60,000 nt of DNA from Acanthaster planci (Eukaryota > Echinodermata > Asteroidea > Valvatida > Acanthasteridae): NCBI RefSeq assembly GCF_001949145.1, contig NW_019091536.1, positions 996,060-1,056,059 of the forward strand, read 5' to 3'. Under the pieces are notes generated by a model. That model searched no databases and was not told the origin of the DNA. It was given only the letters and a program-made list of their open reading frames with translations. Every line of letters starts with the position of its first letter. Position 1 is the first letter of the stretch. Positions 12,329 to 24,800 of the stretch are shown here, piece after piece. Made by a program: the position numbers and the translations under genes.

Positions 12329-14670
12329 GACTGACTGGCAAAGCAAGGCATGACTACAGAAACACAGCTTTGATAGCACCATAGCAACTGACTTCAATAT
12401 CTGGGAAGCACATGCATAGCTTCTTAGCAACTATAACTTCTTTGGATGCTGTGTAGTTTCTGTCAAATTAACTCTCTTTTTTTTCAGATGTTTACTTCAT
12501 TCAGCCCATTCAATCTTTCAAATCAATGCATCTGTCTCCGAAAAATCCTCTGTCTCTCTTTACAGAGTCATTTCCAACTCTACAGAGTTAGTTAATCAGC
12601 CGCAATTTGGATCTTCGTTAATAAATTTCTGACTCTGATACTACATAGGCCTATCTAAAAAACAAACAAACACACCAACGTGACTCACCGCACCGCACCA
12701 TGTTGGTGTCGTGGCGTACATATTGAGGCATCACGAAGCATTCACACGAGTATTTTGAGTGGTATAGCCCGGGCCGATTTGGAAGCAATTCTTACTCTTT
12801 ATCGTTAGCCTTTCATGAGAGCTCCCCTTTGTTTTTGTTCACGGGCTTTCTTTGACTTCCCAAAGATCATGGGCGCGGCATCTGACTTAAGCAATCGTTT
12901 TAATTTAATCCCAAACAAGTCGTACATGTTCAGAAGAAAGCACTGTGGCTAGACATGCGCGCGGCAAAGTTCGGAGCTCGCTGTCGATCGGTCATAACAT
13001 TTGGCTTTGGTCAGCCTGACCTTCGATGTCATAATTCGTCTGAATTTCGCCTCGGTTAGCAAGATATGCAGGCTTGTCCCAGATGTGTTGCCAACACATC
13101 TGGTCGACATAATCTCTAATTAACCCAAACACTGAACTGAATTTTCCGAACTAGACCCAAGACAAGCATTGACGCGCTAGCAGCGCACAACGATGTCTCC
13201 TCAATTGTACATCACAGCTATGCAAACTTTCTGTGTTAATATTTCGGCAATATTTGAAAACATTTGTCAGTTTATTAATTAAGAAACTTTTACATTCTGA
13301 ACATATATGACTTTTACTTTATGGATAAGCGCATACAATTTTCAATTAGAACTATTAAAAACCACTTTTCACGGGCCCTTTAAACCAGCAACAAATAATT
13401 CAAAACAGCGTGTCCAGCCAACCCATTGGTTGGACAAAATCTACAGCTTACAAACAAGGCCACACAGATCTTTCATGTAACATGATGCAAGGTGTTTTTG
13501 CCAAATTATTATTTATTGGATAAACCACGAGCGCAAGCGCGAATAACACGCGAGCGTTATTGGAGAAAGACTTCTAGCTCTTTCCATTTTCATGACAGGG
13601 GTGGCGCGGTATAGCTGCGGCGCATATAATGAATAAATGCTTGAGGAAACTGCTTGAAAACGAAAAGACTCCATGGCCCTTTCATTGCCTTGATATGCTA
13701 TTAAGGTAATTTCTACAGATTTTATTAAGGTTTTTAATTTATTTTCAAGCTTTTTATTTTCGATGGAAGACTTCTTCATTTTAGAAAAACAACACTTTTT
13801 CCGCCAAGAATTATCTCGCATGGAGCACGAGAAATCTCACAAAGGGTATTATTAGAAACCTGGTTTAGTTATCCCTGTGTGGATTTACATCGAAGCCTGG
13901 GCTTGGATTACAGCGACATGGCTGAAACAGGAGCTTAAAATGATTCTGTTTGTGATTTCAAACGTTCGGTGGAATATGCACTTCGAAAAGCCTATCTGAT
14001 AAGTAGGAGCCAATCTTTCTATCCTATGAAGAATTTCATTCAGCGGCTTTGGGAATTTAGGAGAGACTTGCATACAAATCGTTCACCTTCGAGCTGACAT
14101 TTTTGCCAAAATCTCAAGAAAACAATGCAATAAATCGTCTGTTTGGCATCACTGACAGCGTGGTGCCTGTTACTGTTAGGGCGTCCCAACGGGAAAGAAC
14201 AGACAGTCGTATACTGACTTGCCCTTTACGCTGAGTCGGATAAAGTGTTATTTCGAAGACGGTTGTACCATACAAAGGAACACAGACTATTCCCCCTATC
14301 TACCTAAGCACATTCAAGTGACTTTGAAATAAACTTAAATATGGACTTGTACAAGATTTATTTTAACTAGGCATATAGTGGGCACCGATGTTAACTGATG
14401 AACTATAGGCTGTGGATATACATGTTCGCCTGAGACGCACATATTGCAGCGAAAGCAAAAGGTCATACATTATGCTTTCAAGTACGTAGACGTATTTACG
14501 TTACGTATTTAAACACAACTCGTTCTGTTATTAACAGTTGACACACTTTTCACATAAACGTATTGTAGAGTGAACTAATGATGCCTGCTCAAGTTTAACG
14601 ATAATTATCTCTATAGAAAACGATAAATTACACAGCCATGCGATATTATTTCATATCCCGTCACTCAAAC
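12329..14670. other. Non-coding stretch, no convincing gene
   Basis: The only frame of note is minus strand 13513-13821 (102 codons), Lys-rich at its start and with no recognised family or supporting splice sites. I do not call it a gene. The rest is A+T-rich DNA without visible structure. Confidence 0.4.
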
Positions 14671-14783
14671 GCCCGAAATCTGTCGACCCTTTCCAAACGC
14701 GCATTTGGTCGACAGATTTCGCGCACTGTGATTGGCCAACGCGTTGCAAACTCTTGGAGGCGCACAATTGTGAAACGCTCGTA
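14671..14783. mobile_element. 5'-truncated copy of the TA-flanked palindromic MITE
   Basis: This copy shares the GAAATCTGTC centre, GATTGGCCAACGCGTTGCAA and the CTCTTGGAGGCGCAC arm with the copies at 12018-12185 and 50967-51091. The first ~60 bp, holding the left terminal repeat, is absent, and the right terminus is mutated (GTGAAACGCTCGTA). It is probably an old, inactive copy. Confidence 0.6.
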
Positions 14784-16655
14784 TTCAGTTAGTCTGGTCC
14801 CAGCCCAAAGATTCCCTGACGACTCTTGATAAAGAATCTTAGGTGAGGCATCACCCACGGAAATAAATAGATATGACGCAAGGGTAAGAGGTCACAAGTT
14901 GAAAGCCCGGATGTTTTCAATTTCATTCCCTTTATACAAGGTGGGTTCCAATTCAGCTGAGTGTTCCCTATAGTAATGAGGCGAACTTGGAAAAATCTTT
15001 AAAAAAAATTCAAAATCATACATAAATATTTTGAAATTCATTTACTTGATCATTTCTTGTACAGCAACATTCCTTCCACGCACACACCCATCAACAAGTA
15101 AGTTGTTTGTAACTTTGTTGTTACATGCCAATGTATGATTGTTGACGATTTACGTTCAACAAGCCCACCTACCCGACCGGGAATAATCGAACATCAACGG
15201 TACCATCCGAACATGCAGAATGTAGATGGGACGACTTCGGAATATTTCGGCTATTTCCAGAAACTGGAGGAATTCCTCCAGTCCTGGTCACATGACATTT
15301 GGTGATACCAGACCCTTCATTCGTCGGGTAGTCAGAATCATTGGGTCTGGTATCCAGACTAGTATTCAGTCAGTTTCTCTTTTCTTTGCAACAACACGTA
15401 CTATTGATAGCTTCTGACTAAATGTCCGGTTACATGTAGGTTTACTGTTCACGCCCGAAATACTATCTCACCGGTACTATTATTAACGATAACAGTTCCT
15501 GCTTTAAAAAGACCGGGATAATGGAGAGTGCCAAATGTACAATGATTAGACATCCACCACATGAGTTTATTAGGACGTTGTATAGTTGGCATGTTTTCCA
15601 GACAGCCCATTGGACATTTACAGTGCAACTGCTACTTAGCTCAACACACCACCGAAAGCCTGCACAGTGCATAAACTATTTACCAACCAGTTATGTGGCC
15701 CAAAAGTGGACTGCTGACAGTGGTTTTCCTTCGAAGTGTTTGCAATACATAAAATGGTATCGTCAGCGCGCTTAAAAGAGAAGGGCCTGCTTGCGAAGTC
15801 CTTATGATTGTAAATAGGAACAGCTGCTCAGCGATGATTGTTTTGGAGTATTAAACGAAATGAAAGAAAACAGATCAGGTCAAATTTTCACCAGCTGGAG
15901 TAAATTGTGTTGTTGGCCCAATTTTTGACACCCGATATAGATTTTACCACTTCAAAGCACTCCACCTAAACCCATTTTTATGAATTATCTTTTGTCATGA
16001 TGAGGATAACTACATGTATAAATCCAAAGGTTCTCGTTATGATCAAAACTAACGCATGAAATAACAGGTAATCACGCAGAAAAGTCTGAATTACGGTAAA
16101 ATAAGAGTAGATTTTAAATTATGAAAAAGGTGGGTTTCGATAAAACAAAATAATAAGCATCCTGTGGTATTCATAATCCATCCTTTGGATTAATCCAAAT
16201 TTTCAGTCAAGCATTTAATCTGTTAATTCAACAATTAAAATGCTGATTCAACAATTTAAATGGAAAAAAGGTTGAATTAAGTCTTTAACTGTTGGATTTG
16301 ATTTTTAAAATGCTTTGTGTAACATTTAAAATGTTAACTTTAACACTTCCAAAGAGTAGCCACTGGCTCTACTCTTGCAAATGTTAGATTCAACAGTGTA
16401 TAACCTGTAGCTATGGTGTGAGTATCAATGATTTCTTGACAAGGGTGTCGTCAGGATATTGTCCGGGGCTTGCAAAGCACTCAGCAGCAGCAAACTGAAA
16501 AAAACTTTAACGGTGGAAGGGGGACAATTCTGAGATTTTTTTTTACATATTTGCGATTATCGTCCCTTTGCCCCTTATCTGTTGTTTCTTTCGCTTTTTG
16601 TTCCCCTTATCTTTTATTTATTTCCCCCTTTTTCTTTATCAATTTTTTTTTCCAG
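14784..16655. other. Non-coding stretch with an A+T-rich repetitive patch
   Basis: Most of this block is featureless. At about 16205-16400 there is a patch of short degenerate repeats of the type ATTCAACAATTTAAATG, present in both orientations. A long pyrimidine tract at 16555-16655 ends in the acceptor-like sequence before the exon-like block at 16656. Confidence 0.4.
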
Positions 16656-16770
16656 GGGATTAGCAAGCACACCTTACCCCCTCGTGACGCCCGTGCATGT
16701 TGATGAGTTCTTGTACCAGAAAAAAGCTGTCCCTGGAGACAACTGTAATCAGTTTGTGAACGCCAGCTAA
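16656..16770 (+). CDS. Orphan exon-like block, Pro-containing linker type
   Basis: A long T/C tract ending TTTTTTTTTCCAG immediately precedes a 115-bp block whose base composition and codons (GTG ACG CCC GTG) look exonic against A+T-rich flanks. Read with one base completing a phase-2 codon, it gives about 37 residues, including TPYPLVTPVHVDEF and AVPGDNCNQF, then a TAA at 16768-16770. The Pro-rich run followed by a Gly-x-Asn-Cys resembles the linker of the secreted gene at 29887. It could be a terminal exon, a decayed exon of an upstream paralogue, or chance. No partner exon was found. Confidence 0.25.
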
Positions 16771-18704
16771 CGTGGATTGCGATGCTTCTCTGAAGTACTA
16801 ATGAGAAGCTTAAGCCTTGGTATCTCCCAAGGCCGTGTGCCCAGGGGGGGGGTCACCGAGGGGAACTAGCATAAGCTAATCATTTCAAAGCGTGCATCCA
16901 ATCAAGATTGTAATCCGGCTTTCTTATAGGTTGAGGTTGTCGAATTCACTGAACTTCGTAATTAAGCAATATTCAAAGGAAAAAAAACGCATTAACTGCA
17001 GCAAAGATTACTTCCACGGATGATGTTTTTAAATTGCATATCTGGCTCTTGAAATAAGCTCTTAAATCCTATATCTGTGGAATAAGAAAGGACTGGTGTT
17101 TTTATTATTTGTAAAATGATACTGTTTTCCTTGAACTTTTAGTTGCTCGTTTAATTAAGCTTCATGTGAATATGGTGCCTGGCGTATGAGGCAACACGAA
17201 TGGTCACATTTGAACAACAATACACAAAATGGAGTGGACGTATGGTGAATATGAATGACGATGTAAGGGCTTTCTCTCATTCACGCATCAACTTCACAGA
17301 AAATGCCCCATCTGTTTGAAATTTGTCGAGGGCTCCCCGTAGATAAGAGCCCAATATATTGTTGAGACTAGTATGCTTTCCCTGGTAACAACTGGGATCC
17401 AAATCCCGCATGACGTTGCATATACGGGTCCTGTCTGAAATGCATCCCTGGGCAGATCCGAAACCAAGTGGAGGTAAAGTCGTTTTTCAAGGGGTCCAAA
17501 ATATTGGAATCTATAGCCTTTTATGGCCGTTCTGAGGGCATGAGAGTATACCCGCTTTCGGAAGGACAAATGAAATAAACCACAAGAATCGCCTTTCTCT
17601 CATTAATAAATAAAATGTGCTCCTTTATTAGGAGAGGGGATGACCCTCGTTGACCTCCCCTGCATTCGTCCTTGAATCCATGATTCTATTTGCCTGGCAA
17701 ATTTGTTGGGTTATAAACTGGATTTCAGGCGACTGCAGTGTATGTTGCGTCGATCGCGTCAGAGGTGATTTTCATTAATATTTTTCGGATACATCAAAAC
17801 AAATTTTCAATTTGAAATGACAAAAAGGAAGAAATTAAGAATTGTAAAAAGTTCAACAAAAATGTTTGAGTCGAAACTAATGTCAAAATAATGCAGTCAC
17901 GTGAGAACGCTCTAAACTCTGGCACATTTCATCGGCATTTCAAACGACCATACGCTAATAAATTTATAATCCAATTACACGAATTTCTCTACCATGTCAA
18001 AGAAATTAACAATGGTACATGACGGAGAGGTTGATATGTCTCCTTTATGTCGGCATAAAGGTACATATTAATGTCTTTAGGGCACGCTAGCTGTCCCTTC
18101 AATTACACGTACTGTTTTCAATTTGATAGCATGGCGTCACGCTTTCTTGCGTAGGTTCATCTTTGAGCAGGGCTCCAATCATGGGTACACTTGACACCAT
18201 TCTAGCATCAGGAAAAACACTAATCCTTGGCAAAATGAAAAACTTTAATCTTTTTACAATATGTTATCGCTCTTATTTTTAAGAGTAACTGTTTCGTGAT
18301 ATTAAAAGCCACGCGTCTGTCCAAGACCAGGACATATTATTTTGCATGTTGTTTATAATGTGCTACATTCGCAGGATAATCTACACGTTTGTACTTGTCG
18401 ATATTTCTGTCCTTTAAATCAAGCAATGATTACTTTTGTGGATTTGTGAATACTTATTTATCGAAACAAACACTCTCGCAACAAGAGTGTATACATGACT
18501 GCTATCGTGCACCGATGCTTTATTCGCGTACGTAACATATGGAAGTTTAGGGGACAATAATAGATCATGATTTAACAATGATTTGCCCCCCCCCCCGAAA
18601 TCCAGAATGCTTCAGATTTCTACAAGTAAGGCCAACGAGGATCACAATTGAACGTAAGTGGTCATATTTGGTCCGTACGGTGATGTACGGCCTTGAGTTT
18701 TCCG
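16771..18704. other. Upstream region of the secreted lectin/VWC gene, no gene seen
   Basis: A+T-rich DNA with no exon recognised. A G-run (about 16845-16853) and a C-run (about 18586-18595) are the only simple-sequence features. Confidence 0.4.
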
Positions 18705-18714
18705 TATATAAAAA
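18705..18714 (+). promoter_or_regulatory. TATA box of the secreted lectin/VWC gene
   Basis: TATATAAAAA sits 55-65 bp before the ATG at 18770. Transcription would be expected to start about 25-30 bp downstream, near 18735-18745, leaving a short 5' leader. A strong TATA box directly upstream of a signal-peptide exon fits a regulated, tissue-restricted secreted product. Confidence 0.65.
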
Positions 18715-18769
18715 GGCCAACGTACTCCCCTTTTATTACTTCTGCTTCAGGATCTTCCTGTTGTCAAAA

Positions 18770-18881
18770 ATGGCCCTTATAAACATCGCTGCAATGAAAC
18801 TCTTGTTTGCTTGCTGTATATTCGTCAAGCCATGTTGGACCAACGCTTCGCTTACCCGACACCGCCGGGGCACTATTACAG
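18770..18881 (+). CDS. Exon 1: signal peptide
   Basis: The ATG lies in a good context (AAAAATGG). The 37 codons give MALINIAAMKLLFACCIFV, then KPCWTNA and SLTRHRRGTIT. This is a typical secretory signal, with the hydrophobic core from about residue 9 to 19 and probable cleavage after the Ala near residue 26. A second in-frame ATG at codon 9 (MKLLF) would give a shorter but still functional signal. The exon ends ACAG before GTAATT, in phase 1, which matches the acceptor at 22545. Confidence 0.7.
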
Positions 18882-21800
18882 GTAATTTCCTGAACAGTTC
18901 GTAGATTTCATTAATAAACCAACACAATCTTTATTGATGAGTGCGTGTAGATTTCGAGTCTGGATAGGAACAAAACCGAGACAGAAACTGCTTAAACGCG
19001 CATGTCCTTCACGATAGACAGTGGTGAATCGCCATAAAATGCCATCAGGATCTTTCAACTATAGCCTAATAGCGAAATGAGTGAACCCCTCATGTATGTT
19101 TTAAAAAAGCGTTCCTTCGAAACCAAAAGCACCCTCCTACCAGCTTATTCATCATGTTAATCATTTGCTCTGCACCACTTTGTTTTTCTGAAGAAAACAG
19201 CGGGCGTGTCACTTCCTGAACGAGGTCTTAAGGATGTCAAATAATACTCGTGTTAAGCTGCTTTTCCCGTTAAATTTTCCCCTTTAATAATGTTTCAACC
19301 CAGCGGATATGAGATATTCCATGTCAAATTGGAGACTGCATTATTACCCAGAAAACGAATCGTTAAATTTCCTTAAGGGCGTGACGGTAATACGCCTATT
19401 GGCGCCGCACGCATAAGTCACAGAAATGTCACCTTATTTCATTTGACCTTTCGCATGGCTTGTGTAAGCGAGAAACCAAACACGGTGGTGACAGTGATTA
19501 GCTAGTGGCCTAGTGTTACTGGTACTTTTCATTCGCGGACGAATACTCAATTTTCAACTCAAAAGAGTGGAATTAACAGAACAAAAATTTTGCCAATGGA
19601 ATCTGAGGATAAACACTGGTGACATGCATCTATAGAAGTGCCGCCAAAATTAGGATATCACGCAAGCGAAAAAAAGCTTCTCTAAGATCCAATATTCATT
19701 GCATTTGCAACTGGAAAGAAACTCTTCATTGTTACATAACTTAGGCATAACAGCTATTAAAATTGTAGATGAAGGGAAAAAAGGAACTACGCAACATGTT
19801 TCTTATGTTTATGTAGTGAACATTGCAAGATCAATTTTTCATCAACCGACCATTTATCGACGCACTATCCAACGATCACTAACAAAAATCGTTCACAACC
19901 TAGTCGTACTCGTTTACGTAAATGTTCATTTCAATCAGCACCTAACAGTTAAACCTAAACGTCTCAAATCGTCCTCCGATCTCAGCTGAGATTTCACATG
20001 AACCATTAACGGGTCCATGTAAGAATAAATAGTTTGGGCACTACACCATAAGAGGTCCCTCACATTGAATCGTATTTCACTCATGACAGGAGCTCGTAAA
20101 TATGCTTCAGGTGCTAATTGTACAATCCTGAAGTTCGGAGAAAAATCCGATAGGTTTTTGTTTCACTCGCAATTTACCCGTCATGACTTGAAAGATTGCC
20201 AGAATTGCTCCTCAACCAATCGCTCATGCGCAGTTAACAACTTCCGATTTAAGACGCCTTTCCATATGCGCATCAACATGTGCGCGTCAACATAATGTGA
20301 CGGCCGAACACGATGCATGAATGCTATGTTAATGTAGTCGATTTTTGTGTATGTAAAATTGACACGCATGAGCGCATTGCGTTAGCAACGCGCACACACA
20401 CAAAAGTACATATGGAAAGGCGGATATGGGGCAGCGCCGAAATCTGGAGTTCACAAAATTAAAATTGAGGGTAGCAACCACACCGCGCCGATGAAACCAA
20501 CTACAACGAGCGCGCGCGTCAAAGACAAGATTGTGTATTAAAATCGGTCAACTGACAGCATGCTGCATGCATACGTCGCCATGGTCGCTGTTTTCACCGG
20601 CGCGGTACCTGCCATTTTGCGAGAATTCCGGATGTCCGCGCTGCCCCATAGTCGTTTACAAGTATATTCCTGTAAGACTTGCTTCTATTTCGTCGAAGGT
20701 GGGAAATTCTCCAAATCGAATTCCGTTACAGGTGACTGCTGATGACGTTTGCGTCTTGACCTACTAATTGATCATATCTTCAGCCAACCATGATCTGCTT
20801 GTGGGACGTTATGTAGAATATCTCGCCACCTAAAAGTATTCAAATGATCCCTAATTCCATGTAAATGCAGATGAGATTTTTGCCTCCTTACTGGAACATT
20901 ACTTTCTGATCACTGCGCTGAAGAAACACCTAAAGGTGTCGTCTACTCAGGACCCTAACATTGATAAAGTGGTGGCATTAAGACTATTGGACAAAATTGT
21001 ATTGATCTGTTGTTGGCTCATACCTTTGTGCATGTCAGTTTGTTTTCTGTCTTTTCCTATTGATTTACATCATGTAGGCCTGTAGGCGTCTTTATACACT
21101 ACTGGCGGGTCATCGATACGGGTCATGACTTATTCAGTGTAATTAACCACAACCGATGAATATCGTTGTATTGACCACATGCAATAATGTGTAGTCGCAG
21201 CTCTGCACAGTGTTCTTTAAATACAGAAATAACACTCTACGACATGTAAACATGTAGACGCAAACGCACAAAATTCTTGCCGATACCAAAATTCAAGACG
21301 CGTCGTTGTCTGGTATTGCTTCGAAATAGAAACAAAGATACAAAATAGGTTGTCAAACGATTGCAGCAGACTGTGAGACACAGAGGAAGGAAGCATTAAA
21401 GAAGTCGGGATGAGAAACATTCCTGTCGCTTAAGCTCAAAAAGCGCAACGGCGACTAGGATTTACATTGGCGTTTCAAAAAAAATATCACGAGACTTTCA
21501 CAATTTGTATAGTGGAAACAATGATTTCATTCGGGGAATTCTGAATGTTCGGTGAATAGTGAACCTTCGGTGAATTTGAACATTCAATCTGTTGCCTCAT
21601 GAATTTATTTCTACCACAACTTTCTAATTTGCAGTGGAATAGTCTGGGGAAACGACAGATGCGCTGATGCCAGGCATGACGCGTTTCTAAACTTAAAACG
21701 GTGCGAGTATTTTGGCCAGTCATAATGTGCACCCTCAGCATCAAGCTTTAAATATTAGGTAATTGAAACGAAGGGAAATCTCTGTCGGTGATGTTATTCC

Positions 21801-24800
21801 TTACTGGAACTATATTGAGCAATACCAGGATGCACTGTCTTTGAAAATGGTTCGTAATATGAAGTCAATCCAGTAAAACCCAGTTTAACTGTAGGTTGTC
21901 GTACCCTATTCGGCTGCATCATGGTACGCAATTGCCATGATTTATATTTTGTCCTGTCCAAGGAGGGAAATCTATCCTTGCACGGTGAAAGCTCCGACAC
22001 TGTTAACGACGTCATGCTTGTATGGTAATTTAGTATGGGGAAAGGACAGTATGCATGGAAAAGCCCACTATCGTTAGGCCTATTGCCTATTGACAGCAGT
22101 GTCTGTCCACAATAAAGGTTTAGGTGGTGCCAACATTTTTGTTCTACTTTTCAAAGAGGAGGGGAAGGGATAAAGTTGCGAAAAACGAAGGTTGAGTGTA
22201 ATACATCATTATGGGCAAATTATTTAACCAAGGGACCATTCATTTTACAACATTTTCACATCTTTTTCAACATTTTCATATTCTTTCTGTCCCCCTCCCC
22301 CGCAGTGAATACAAATTGAAAGAGTGAAATTGATGATTCCTGTGCTGGGTAAGGTCATCATTGTCACAATCCATTAAGCCCCTCGCGTCCAGTTCGAATT
22401 GTGCTTATGAAAATACTTTTTTTATTAATGGCTCGGCCTACAGAGCTTAACTGAGAGGATGCCAACTACATGTGTCATACGGGTGAAAACCTGTGGCGCA
22501 TTATTAATTTGAATTTTTTTTCCATGTTTCCTTTTCCGCGCCAGGACGTACGTGTATCGCCAACGGAAACATCTACAACCCTGGCCAGGAGGTCCCCGAC
22601 CTGAGCCCCTGCAAGACCCAGTGCCGGTGTTACGCCTCTCTCTTCGGTCGCACCGGCCACATCGTGTGTGCTGTGAACAGGCAGTGCGCGTTCACCAACC
22701 TGTGCGTTAATCCAATCACAGACATCTGTGGTTGTCCAAAGTGCCGGCCTGGTGGCTGGATTTGGCCCCCAGTAACAGGTGGGAAATCCACTCTCTCACA
22801 CGCACTCTCTCTCTCTTCTTTCTGTATAAAAAGGTTTTTAAAAACTTTGCCAATACACCTGTCCTTGTCAGCTTGTAGCCATTTTGGAAGGTTGTGTACC
22901 CGGCAGCGAAGCGAGCTCCAAGAGGCGTACCCCCCCCTCTCACCTGCCGAATGGAATTGAATGGAATGCCTAAATGAAATCTCTCCAATTTCTCCAGTTG
23001 CCCTGGAATTCAGAGAAAGCGTCACCATGATAAAGATTCTAATATTTCTTGGGGCATGCCCGTGTTAATACAACATATTAACTTAGGCTTAGTTGAAGCT
23101 ACATGCGGTTGCAAGTTCAATCATTTTAACTTGTTTTTATTCAGGGGCTTAGTTGAAGCTACATGTGGTTGCAAGTTCAATTGTGCCTATACCTCGGGTA
23201 CTAATGGCCGGCATTTTTCACAGGGTAACAAAAAAAATGCAGAAATTATACTTCTCTTCGTCTTGTCCAAACTGTGTCGCACCTCTGTCTCTTCCCCCAT
23301 TTTTTTAATTAAGTGCCAACTGGAGCGACTTACGTTTTTCCCCTGGATGGCGGTCGTGGGTTTTCTGTTAACCTGTTTTTCCCGTCCTCAGCGGACTGTT
23401 GATAAGTACGTCAACCCGTGCTAAATCTAGGCTGACTTCCACCTTGGATCCTTGCTTATTTGTCCTCATTACCCACGGGTAGGTTGGTTCCGAGTCTGCA
23501 CCATTCGCTCTTCAAACTGGAGCCTGCTACGTCGACGTGTTTGCGCGGTTGCCCCGCAGGCAGCTCAACTGTGACATTCTCTCGGTTCATAATAGCCCAG
23601 TCACACCAGCCCTAGCCCTGGCCTCATCTGCGCATGTAGGAAATACATTCACCAGATGTGCTCATCAGTAAAGTACCTTTGCCGTTGTCAAGCAACTATT
23701 CTGTCAATTCTGGAACAATGAATAGGATTGCAATACCTAAGAAGGATTTGGGTCCCTTTGTGAGCGGAACTTAAGTGTAAACAATGTTATTATATAAAAA
23801 TGTTAAGATTGTTTTCCTTTGATCTAGGTTAATGTCAGAAAAAGGATAGTCTAGGAGTCCATTTAGGAAAGAATCGATTTGGATGTGGAAAATGTCCATT
23901 CATCCAGCTGAAAGTGTTAGTTACAACTTAGTTTGTTTGAATTATGATTTCACATCGTCCGAGGGCTTTTGTTCAGTGAAGAGCTTGAAATACTACTTGT
24001 ATATATTTTTGGATTCCCGTCTGCTCTTACATGGGGCTCATCATTATGTTTTGGTCTTGTACATAAACGCATCATAATGGCTCCTGTTATTTCAGCCAGA
24101 CTAAAGTTTATAAGAATAGACCTGTTGCGGCGCTTCTGCCCTGAGCGATGTCTGCTACTCTTGAGGTCTTATTACGGACGGAGTTTTGCTATGAATTAGC
24201 CTGGGTGGGACCAGCCTCCTTGACGTTTCTTCCTCCTGACATTTCTGTGTGTCTTGCCTGAATTAGTTTTCGGAAGGACTTCTTTCCTGATTTTTGACAA
24301 CTCGTTTAAAAGAGTGTGACCTAACGCTCTTTTTAATGTCTATCATAGACAACGTTACCAACTTTAAATGAGAAAGACTTTTTGGTGCGGCAGTAGCGAA
24401 ATAGAATATCGTCTGCATGTAATGAGCTTTTCTGTTAGGTTTGTTATTTTATGTGGCAATAGTATTCATGTTTGCAGAAAGCCTCATTTCTGAAGGGAGA
24501 TTCCTCTAAGGTAAAAAAAACTGTAGATTTAAAAGGGACGCGGCGCCCGAGACAATCGCCAGTGACTGCTGTAGCGCTCACGGTAATGTTACTTTGATTA
24601 AAGCCAAGGACCGTATAATTGAACAATATTGCAGGTCCACGAAAGGGTTCCCTGTGTGGTATCATTGGAATAATAATCGCATTGAATGCACCGATGCAAA
24701 TGACTTAAGATCTCATATCAATTGGTTGTTAGTGTTGCACGACCTCGCTTTCGAGCACGGTTCGCATTGCACAGTAACTTAGTTCTGTGCCGGGGACGGA

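Noticed and set aside
11857-12353. Overlapping long frames on both strands at 12 kb
   Set aside because: They fall entirely within two nested inverted-repeat elements; open frames on both strands are a by-product of the palindromes.
13513-13821. 102-codon minus-strand frame, Lys-rich start, with MKMERARSLSPITLACYS
   Set aside because: It looks somewhat protein-like, but I recognise no family, see no splice sites or promoter, and neighbouring DNA is repeat-like. A similarity search would decide.
22630-23028. 132-codon minus-strand frame
   Set aside because: It is antisense to the VWC-like exon 22545-22778; no own motifs.
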